Below are positions 1-4,940 of a stretch of 6,881 nt of DNA, piece by piece. The notes under the pieces were generated by a model. That model was not told where the DNA came from. It saw only the letters and a list, made by a program, of their open reading frames with translations, and did not search any database. Positions within the stretch are counted from its first letter, which is position 1. Every line of letters starts with the position of its first letter. This DNA comes from Candidatus Kerfeldbacteria bacterium (GTDB taxonomy: Bacteria > Patescibacteriota > Patescibacteriia > SBBC01 > CAIJZX01), in assembly GCA_016217865.1 (NCBI GenBank), contig JACRFO010000089.1, positions 1 through 6,881 on the forward strand, given 5' to 3'. The position numbers were made by a program, and so were the translations under genes.

Positions 1-742
1 TGTGCGTGAAGATGTGTGACGATTCGGAAGTGAAGTCATCGGTCGCGGCGATGTAATTGTATTGGCGCCAGGACGTGAGGTTTTCCGATGTCGCCAGGGC
101 AATGGTCATGATATTCGCCGGGGTTGAACCAGTCCGGCGGGTACTCAAACTCATCACCCACTGGTGTTCGTTCGGATCCCAGGTGACGTTTGCGTCGCGA
201 CACGCCGCGCCATCACCGCTGTCGGCGGTGTTGTAGTACACACCCCAGGTGAACGTCGAACAATCAACGACGGGGTTACTGCCGGACTTTGTCCAGGTGT
301 ACAAATCGGTCGAGGTTGCTAAACCAATTTTTTGGACAAGAGTATTCGATCCGTTTTTCTGGACGCCGGTGTAGTACATGTAGTACGTTCCGTCACGCTC
401 GACAATCGAGGGTGCCCAGATATCGTACGAGTCCCAGCTACTCCCGTTATCGGGTGGCAGCACGTATCCTACTTCGGTCCAATGCGTCAAATCGGTTGAC
501 GTGAGGTGCATTAATCCGCGACGCAACGAATCGCAGCCGACTGTCAGATCACAGTAAATCGCAAAGACGTGCCAGGTTGCGCCCTGACGAATGATAGCAA
601 AGTCTTTTGGTCGATTGTTGTTGAGCGGTGTGTACTCGACGGCGTGAGCAACCGGCGTGCGTGACGGCGTATTGAACGCCGGCAGTAGCGGTGCAATGAC
701 AAGAGTGAGGAGCAGAGCTCCGTTTAACAAACGACGAATCAT
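1..742 (-). CDS. Secreted five-bladed beta-propeller glycosidase-like protein (GH43/GH32 superfamily), 3' end outside window
   Basis: 247 codons are visible, read leftward from ATG at 742; the C-terminus lies beyond base 1. Residues 1-34 form a signal peptide: MIRR, a Leu-rich core at about 5-22, and a probable signal-peptidase site after A34 (AHA-VE). The mature part shows repeated propeller-blade signatures: RPKDFAII (45-52), WAPSIVERDGTYYMYYTG (109-126), GLATSTDLYTW (140-150), CRDANVTWDP (181-190) and a similar blade at about 212-225 (TIALATSENLTSW). Spacing suggests an acidic triad of D47, D183 and E240 (in ESSHIF), which corresponds to base, pKa modulator and acid in GH43-type enzymes. 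The family usually needs 300 or more residues, so blades IV-V should lie outside. It is the second gene of an operon with the FN3/LysM protein, 25 bases downstream of its stop, and has its own strong SD. Substrate unknown; arabinan, fructan or another glycan are all possible. The fold is fairly sure, the activity is not. Confidence 0.8.
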   Translation of the reverse strand, partial: MIRRLLNGALLLTLVIAPLLPAFNTPSRTPVAHAVEYTPLNNNRPKDFAIIRQGATWHVFAIYCDLTVGCDSLRRGLMHLTSTDLTHWTEVGYVLPPDNGSSWDSYDIWAPSIVERDGTYYMYYTGVQKNGSNTLVQKIGLATSTDLYTWTKSGSNPVVDCSTFTWGVYYNTADSGDGAACRDANVTWDPNEHQWVMSLSTRRTGSTPANIMTIALATSENLTSWRQYNYIAATDDFTSESSHIFTH

Positions 743-748
743 AGGCAC

Positions 749-754
749 ACCTCC
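749..754 (-). promoter_or_regulatory. Strong Shine-Dalgarno for the glycosidase-like gene
   Basis: On the minus strand GGAGGT sits 6 bases before the ATG at 742. It fixes this start and is the only textbook SD before any gene in the window, which fits an internal cistron of an operon needing its own ribosome entry. Confidence 0.8.
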
Positions 755-767
755 ATGCGTATGGTTT

Positions 768-3700
768 TTACCGACTAGGTATCGTTAATGTCCAGCCAAC
801 GTGAATTGTTTGTGGGGAAGTCACGAGTGAGGGGTGAAGCGTCAGATTGGCTTGCTGAATGTCGGTCCAACGATGGCCATCACCGAGGAAAGTTGCAGCG
901 ATCGACCAGAGCGTATCGCCCGGTTGGACGACGTACGAGGTTGCCGATTTGTACCCGGTGGTTTGTGGCTGATTGGCGGCGGTGGTATCAAATATAGTTT
1001 GCCCAGTGGTGCGGCTTGGCCGACCGGTCAGATCAGTGGCCATGAAACTGAATCGGTGGCGACCAGCTGCGAGGTCCGTGGGGATGGCAACCTTCGTGAT
1101 GAAGCCATACGCGAGCGGAACGTTCCGTGCATCAAAGGTTTTATACGGCTGCCCATCAAGCAGGAGAGTGATGATGGTATGACCCGGACCAACGACGTAG
1201 AACGTAATGGAGGGATGTAAGCCATCGACGATGATCTTCTTCAAGACCGATACACCGATACTCGGCCGGACAATCGTAAACGTCCGTGGCGCTGACTCGG
1301 CGCTGATGACTCCGGCGGCTGATCGAGAACGGACATTGATGACGTGCGTCCCGAGGGCCAGATCGTCGGCCAAGTCAACGAGGTAGTGCCCACTCGCGTC
1401 AACTGGAACAGTTCGAACGAGTCGGCGATCAACGATGATGTAGATCGAGCCGCCAGCCGGACCGGTTCCAGCGATAGTTGGTTTTGTATCACCGACCAGC
1501 TGGTTCTCCGTCAAGTTCGTAATGGTTGGAGCCGCTGCTTCCGGCGTCGTCGGGGTCGCTGTCGGTGGTGTGACCGCCGTCGCGGTAGTGGTGAACGTCG
1601 CATCGGCATCGTTGTCCGTCGTACTGCCGACAGAAATCACTTCGTAGTGATAGGCCGTACCCGCAGTTAGGCCGGTGAGGGTTAGACTATGGCTGGTGAC
1701 GAGCGTCGCGTCGAAGACTTCAAGTCCGTAGGCGGTGGTTAAGCCGTAGCGGACTTTCGAAGTGGCGGCTTCATTGGTTGTCCAGGTAACGGTGACCGAC
1801 GATTCGGTAATTGCGCTCACTTGAACATTCGAAATGAGCGTTTGCGGCGCGGCGCTGGTACTGATCTGCTGATCAGGCGAGGTGCCGGTATTGCCCAGTG
1901 CGTCAGTTCCCTTGAGGCGGAAGTGGTAGGTGGTGTTACTCGCTAAACCTGTAGCACTAGCCGAGTGACTGGTGCCGAGTGCTCCATCGACGGTGGTGGT
2001 TGAACCGTAACTTGTCGTCAGCCCATACTCAAGCTGATCCATTGACGGTTCTGTTGACGTCCAGGTCACTGCAAAACTTGATGATGTCGATGTGCTGGAG
2101 ATATTCGTAAATGACGGACCAACCGCATCAACCGTGATGCCGTTGCTCGTTCGCACGCCGCCAGTGTTGTTGGCGTTATCGACAGCACGGACCGAGATGT
2201 AGTACGTCTGACCGTTGGTTAGCGTCAAACTCGTGTTCGTGACGGTCGTGCTCGTACCGTTGTCAGTGTAGGTCAGGACATTAGTCCCGCCGCTCGTCGT
2301 TCCGATTGCGTATTGGTATTTCAGTAATCCGGATGTTGCATCGGTACTAGCGGTCCAGTTGGCGGAGAGAGTCGTGGTACTGGCTGTCGTGGTAGCGTCT
2401 GCACCAGTTCCATCGTTGACGGTCGCCGGGGTTGTCGGCGCAGTGGCATCAAAATAGAACGGACCATAGTCGGCATTGTCCCAGCCGGTCTCGGTCAGGT
2501 CGTATGCTTGGACGTGGATGTACCACGAGGCGCCGTCGCTCGTCGCTGGGAGCGACAAGGTTGCGTTCGTCACATCGCAACCACCGCCCGGGCAGTGTGA
2601 CACCTGATCGGCCCAGATAAGCCCGTCCCCACCGGAAAAATTGTGTGTCGGTGTTGTATCCCAGATGTAGGCATAGTACTGAACGCCGCCATCTCCCCAA
2701 GGAATGGCGTTGGTGAACGTGAAATTGCCAGCGTTGTACCAGGTCGAAGTCGAACGGCCCGGGGTTAGGTTTGGTGCTGCTGCAGTCGTATAGAAATTGG
2801 AGGTACTAGAGAAAGCCGTTTCGACACCTTCAGCATTTCGGGACTTCGCTCGAATCGCGTAGGTGGTGTTCGGTTGCAAGCCCGTTTCTAACCAGGTGGT
2901 CGTGGTAATCCATCCAGAGTTCTGGCCGCTCGTCGTATCGTCATAATAGACCGCGGTTTGTCCGACGCCGAGATTGGTTACTGACGAGGCACCGACGGTG
3001 AGCGTGGTGGAGCTGGCGGTCGAAGGTGAAATGGACGTGATAGCTTCGACGGCGCTGTATGCGCTCATCGACGGGCCATCCGTATTGCCATCAGCATCAA
3101 CGGCGTTGGGATGGCGAGTGTACTGCGTGTTGGCCGACAACCCGGTTTCCGTACATGTTCCCGTTGAGCCAGTCCCGGAGACGGCGCCGGTAGTACACTT
3201 CACGATGTGGCTGCTGTCGTGGATGACGTTACTCGTGTCAGCAGTCGCATTGTCGGTCCACGTCCAGGCGATAGTCGTCGTCGTGATTGCGCCGTGGTTT
3301 GAACTGGTTGGCGCTTGCGGCGGCAAGGTGTACGAGACGCGCAGGATTGGGCGGTTGGCCGGGGTCGAGTGGTTGACGCTAGAAATTGCGCCAGCATTAT
3401 TACTTGATTCAGCCGTGAAGAGCCCCAGGCCGAGCAAGTCACTGCCTGTCAATCTGGTTTGTACAGCAGTGACAGCCGCGGCGGACAAGGTCACGGTTTT
3501 TACACCGAGTGTTGACCACGTATCAGTCCCGTAAAACGTTCCACTGTTAATGGCGCTAAAGAGTTCGCCGGTATCACAGCTGTACAAATCCGGTGTGTCG
3601 GTCGCCATGCCATGAATGGTGACTTGTTGGTTCGTTGCATCAGAGACGTTCACGATGATCTGCACTTGGGTCACCGTTGCATTGTTCGGGATCGACGACA

Positions 3701-4292
3701 AACTAAACTTCATAGCTACCCGGTTCTTCGGGACAAGGCCGTCAAAGATTCCGTCACATGGGACAATCGGGTTTTGTGTCCGTCCCAACGACATGACCGC
3801 ATCGAGTTCGTTGTAGCAGTAGTACGCGAAAGTACTAAAGCAGTCATTCATACTTTCTTCTTCTGTCGACGTGATGTCCCACGTTGGATTGATGTCGATG
3901 CTCGTGGAGTAGGCTTCAGTTTGTGTTGGCTTGGCAATCCGAACCAAACTGTTTGCTAGGAGCGATACCTGGATGGCGAAGACCAACAACAGTCCAAGCG
4001 AGGTCGCGACTGACCAACGATACTTCTTCACATGGAGGCTATAGGAATCGAGATACTCGAGGTTTGTTGAACGCCGTGCCAGGAGACTAAACGATTCGGT
4101 CGGCTGTTTCTTCAGGTGGATGGGAATCTCAACGATGAACAGAGCTGCGGCGATCGGAAATTTTGCGAACTGGCAGACAGCAAAGTAGGCGCTCTCAACG
4201 AGTGCCCGGTGGTGATTTTTGTTCAGCGGCACGCTAAGACGAGAGTACACCCCCGCCAGAGACTGACGTATGTAAATCAGTCCTCCAAGCAT
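768..4292 (-). CDS. Large membrane-anchored surface protein with DNRLRE-like, FN3/Ig-like and LysM domains
   Basis: 1174 residues. About 1-92 is a basic, probably cytoplasmic N-terminus with a moderately hydrophobic stretch at 34-58. A clear transmembrane helix lies at about 93-116 after KKYR, so the rest should be outside the cell. Then come a DNRLRE-like beta-sandwich (about 185-322; KFSLSSIPNNATVTQVQI, closing with RPILRVSYT), FN3-like modules at about 325-415 and 417-503, an aromatic-rich beta domain (505-615), an FN3 module (618-722), two similar FN3 modules of the purple-acid-phosphatase type (724-814 and 816-904), a Thr/Pro linker (905-921), two Ig-like domains (about 922-1008 and 1010-1104), and a C-terminal LysM (1119-1172, starting YVVQPGDTLWSIA) that should bind peptidoglycan or a related glycan. 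Eight cysteines lie outside the membrane. No enzymatic motif is seen, so a scaffold, adhesin or wall-binding role is inferred. The ATG at 4292 has no SD but lies about 32 bases after a predicted transcript start. First gene of the operon with the glycosidase-like gene. Confidence 0.88.
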   Translation of the reverse strand: MLGGLIYIRQSLAGVYSRLSVPLNKNHHRALVESAYFAVCQFAKFPIAAALFIVEIPIHLKKQPTESFSLLARRSTNLEYLDSYSLHVKKYRWSVATSLGLLLVFAIQVSLLANSLVRIAKPTQTEAYSTSIDINPTWDITSTEEESMNDCFSTFAYYCYNELDAVMSLGRTQNPIVPCDGIFDGLVPKNRVAMKFSLSSIPNNATVTQVQIIVNVSDATNQQVTIHGMATDTPDLYSCDTGELFSAINSGTFYGTDTWSTLGVKTVTLSAAAVTAVQTRLTGSDLLGLGLFTAESSNNAGAISSVNHSTPANRPILRVSYTLPPQAPTSSNHGAITTTTIAWTWTDNATADTSNVIHDSSHIVKCTTGAVSGTGSTGTCTETGLSANTQYTRHPNAVDADGNTDGPSMSAYSAVEAITSISPSTASSTTLTVGASSVTNLGVGQTAVYYDDTTSGQNSGWITTTTWLETGLQPNTTYAIRAKSRNAEGVETAFSSTSNFYTTAAAPNLTPGRSTSTWYNAGNFTFTNAIPWGDGGVQYYAYIWDTTPTHNFSGGDGLIWADQVSHCPGGGCDVTNATLSLPATSDGASWYIHVQAYDLTETGWDNADYGPFYFDATAPTTPATVNDGTGADATTTASTTTLSANWTASTDATSGLLKYQYAIGTTSGGTNVLTYTDNGTSTTVTNTSLTLTNGQTYYISVRAVDNANNTGGVRTSNGITVDAVGPSFTNISSTSTSSSFAVTWTSTEPSMDQLEYGLTTSYGSTTTVDGALGTSHSASATGLASNTTYHFRLKGTDALGNTGTSPDQQISTSAAPQTLISNVQVSAITESSVTVTWTTNEAATSKVRYGLTTAYGLEVFDATLVTSHSLTLTGLTAGTAYHYEVISVGSTTDNDADATFTTTATAVTPPTATPTTPEAAAPTITNLTENQLVGDTKPTIAGTGPAGGSIYIIVDRRLVRTVPVDASGHYLVDLADDLALGTHVINVRSRSAAGVISAESAPRTFTIVRPSIGVSVLKKIIVDGLHPSITFYVVGPGHTIITLLLDGQPYKTFDARNVPLAYGFITKVAIPTDLAAGRHRFSFMATDLTGRPSRTTGQTIFDTTAANQPQTTGYKSATSYVVQPGDTLWSIAATFLGDGHRWTDIQQANLTLHPSLVTSPQTIHVGWTLTIPSR
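1581..2123 (-). repeat. Tandem FN3 modules encoded within the surface protein gene
   Basis: Residues 724-814 and 816-904 align with each other. Shared landmarks are VTWTS/TNE, then YGLTTSYG versus YGLTTAYG, then TSHS, then the TGL..TYH or TAYH strand. The spacing is the same in both copies, which points to module duplication inside the gene. Similarity is at protein level; the DNA copies have diverged. Confidence 0.65.
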
Positions 4293-4330
4293 GCTTCAGT
4301 AGGTTTTTATTTTTTTATTTTGCTTATACT

Positions 4331-4359
4331 ACTATAGCAAATATTTGCTTACTTGTCAA
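4331..4359 (-). promoter_or_regulatory. Strong sigma70-type promoter of the surface-protein operon
   Basis: Reading the minus strand, a perfect -35 TTGACA (4359 to 4354) is followed by a 17-base spacer and a -10 TATAGT (4336 to 4331). The predicted start is an A near 4324, giving an A/T-rich leader of about 32 bases before the ATG at 4292. This is the best consensus promoter in the window. Confidence 0.75.
4336..4349. promoter_or_regulatory. Perfect 14-bp palindrome in the promoter spacer, candidate operator
   Basis: AGCAAATATTTGCT is a perfect 14-bp palindrome. It lies in the spacer of the minus-strand promoter and touches the first base of its -10. A dimeric repressor bound here would block polymerase. 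No regulator is identified; in AT-rich DNA a chance palindrome is possible. Confidence 0.4.
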
Positions 4360-4368
4360 TTTCATCAT

Positions 4369-4396
4369 TTGATTTTTTGCCCCACTCCTGTACACT
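4369..4396 (+). promoter_or_regulatory. Candidate promoter for the 50-residue membrane protein gene and perhaps the tRNAs
   Basis: TTGATT (4369-4374) and TACACT (4391-4396) are 16 bases apart and would start transcription near 4403, about 10 bases before the ATG at 4413. The -35 lies only 9 bases from the -35 of the divergent minus-strand promoter, so the two are back to back. Both hexamers are imperfect. Confidence 0.45.
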
Positions 4397-4412
4397 GTTT
4401 ACGCTCAACTCT

Positions 4413-4565
4413 ATGGATCAAAAAACTATTCGCAACGATCTCTTGAAGATATTGATCATGGTGGTGATTTTTGCTGCTGCATTAAGCTATCTAAAGTTTT
4501 ACGACACTAAAAGTGATAAAATCGACATTATAGGGCAAAAGGCAGTTGGAAGTTTACTTAAGTAG
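4413..4565 (+). CDS. Small single-helix membrane protein of unknown function (50 residues)
   Basis: The protein starts MDQKTIRNDLLK and has one strongly hydrophobic helix at about residues 13-27 (ILIMVVIFAAALSYL). A polar, mixed-charge tail with DIIGQKAVGSLLK at the end follows. Basic residues before the helix (K4, R7, K12) favour N-in topology with the last 20 or so residues outside. It ends in tandem in-frame stops, TAG then TAA, and the tRNA-Arg gene begins 5 bases after the TAG, so co-transcription is likely. An upstream ATG at 4353 is in frame, but the 20 added residues would be encoded by the promoter region, so the start at 4413 is preferred. No SD is visible; the leader would be about 10 bases. 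I do not recognise the family. Hydrophobic profile and charge layout support a real gene, but its size leaves some doubt. Confidence 0.6.
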   Translation: MDQKTIRNDLLKILIMVVIFAAALSYLKFYDTKSDKIDIIGQKAVGSLLK

Positions 4566-4570
4566 TAATT

Positions 4571-4645
4571 GCCCCCGTAGTTCAATGGATAGAACGATCC
4601 CGTCCTAAGGGATAAATCTAGGTTCAATTCCTGGTGGGGGCACCA
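4571..4645 (+). tRNA. tRNA-Arg (anticodon CCT)
   Basis: Acceptor GCCCCCG (4571-4577) pairs with TGGGGGC (4635-4641), followed by discriminator A and encoded CCA (4643-4645). D-stem GTTC/GAAC. Anticodon stem ATCCC/GGGAT encloses loop GTCCTAA with anticodon CCT at 4604-4606, which reads AGG. T-arm CTAGG-TTCAATT-CCTGG. The variable loop is short (4 bases). First of three tRNA genes on the same strand. Confidence 0.95.
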
Positions 4646-4658
4646 CCCCACGCATATT

Positions 4659-4734
4659 GGGCCCTTAGCTCATCTGGTAGAGCGCTTCCATGGCATGGAA
4701 GAGGTGACCGGTTCGATTCCGGTAGGGTCCACCA
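4659..4734 (+). tRNA. tRNA-Ala (anticodon GGC)
   Basis: Acceptor GGGCCCT pairs with AGGGTCC through a G3:U70 wobble, the alanine identity element. CCA is encoded (4732-4734). Anticodon stem CTTCC/GGAAG with loop ATGGCAT gives anticodon GGC, reading GCC and GCU. T-arm contains GGTTCGATTCC. It lies 13 bases after tRNA-Arg and ends 3 bases before the first parS site. Confidence 0.96.
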
Positions 4735-4737
4735 AAG

Positions 4738-4753
4738 TGTTCCACGTGGAACA
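4738..4753. other. parS: parS site 1 (ParB-binding centromere), perfect
   Basis: TGTTCCACGTGGAACA is a perfect 16-bp palindrome that matches the bacterial parS consensus TGTTNCACGTGNAACA at every fixed base. It is the first of three sites between the two tRNA-Ala genes. ParB would load here as a CTP-dependent clamp for chromosome segregation. No parB gene lies in the window, so the role rests on sequence match and clustering. Confidence 0.88.
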
Positions 4754-4769
4754 ATTACCTTATTCTAAA

Positions 4770-4785
4770 TGTTCCACGCAGAACA
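4770..4785. other. parS: parS site 2, degenerate
   Basis: TGTTCCACGCAGAACA keeps the left half and the outer right arm of parS but has CA where TG is expected at positions 10-11, which breaks the central palindrome. It starts exactly 32 bp after site 1 and 32 bp before site 3, so it looks like a decayed or deliberately weak member of the array rather than chance. Confidence 0.6.
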
Positions 4786-4801
4786 ATATGAAAAGTTTGA
4801 A

Positions 4802-4817
4802 TGTTCCACGTGGAACA
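4802..4817. other. parS: parS site 3 (ParB-binding centromere), perfect
   Basis: TGTTCCACGTGGAACA, identical to site 1. Two flanking bases on each side extend the palindrome to 20 bp (4800-4819). It ends 14 bases before tRNA-Ala(CGC). A run of T does not follow on either strand, so it is not an intrinsic terminator. Confidence 0.88.
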
Positions 4818-4831
4818 TTTACAAAAAGACT

Positions 4832-4907
4832 GGGCCAGTAGCTCACTTGGTAGAGCGCCGCATTCGCATTGCGGAGGTAAGGGGTTCGATTCCCCTCTGG
4901 TCCACCA
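4832..4907 (+). tRNA. tRNA-Ala (anticodon CGC)
   Basis: Acceptor GGGCCAG pairs with CTGGTCC, again with G3:U70, followed by A and encoded CCA (4905-4907). Anticodon stem CCGCA/TGCGG with loop TTCGCAT gives anticodon CGC, reading GCG. T-arm AGGGG-TTCGATT-CCCCT. It is a second alanine isoacceptor, separated from the first by the parS array. Confidence 0.96.
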
Positions 4908-4940
4908 AAAAGACCGATTATAGAAAACTAGAGTCGCAAA

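Noticed and set aside
2974..3534. 186-codon open frame on the plus strand
   Set aside because: It lies wholly inside the surface-protein gene on the other strand; Thr/Ser-rich codons leave the opposite frame open. Its Val-rich sequence has no recognisable domain.
3612..3959. 115-codon plus-strand open frame
   Set aside because: Antisense to the DNRLRE-like part of the surface protein; no promoter, SD or domain.
4281..4286. GGAGGA on the minus strand as SD for a later start of the surface protein
   Set aside because: No ATG, GTG or TTG occurs 4-12 bases downstream, so the motif is just coding sequence for residues 3-4.
4301..4320. T-rich run as an intrinsic terminator on the plus strand
   Set aside because: No stable GC-rich hairpin precedes it and no plus-strand gene ends there; it is the A-rich leader of the minus-strand transcript.
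4353..4412. Upstream in-frame extension of the small membrane protein (start at 4353)
   Set aside because: It would place coding sequence over the -35 and -10 of the candidate promoter and add a polar stretch unlike a typical N-terminus; the ATG at 4413 leaves a sensible basic N-terminus before the helix.
4497..4522. Extended -10 TGATAAAAT inside the small gene as a tRNA promoter
   Set aside because: The TGnTAAAAT match is fair, but the only -35-like bases (TTTTAC, 4497-4502) are 14 bases away, too close; possible but not supported enough to list.
4738..4817. Palindromes read as terminators, insertion-sequence ends or a CRISPR array
   Set aside because: No T-run follows, no transposase or target duplication is present, and the spacers are 16 bp, too short for CRISPR. 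The match to parS is exact for two sites.
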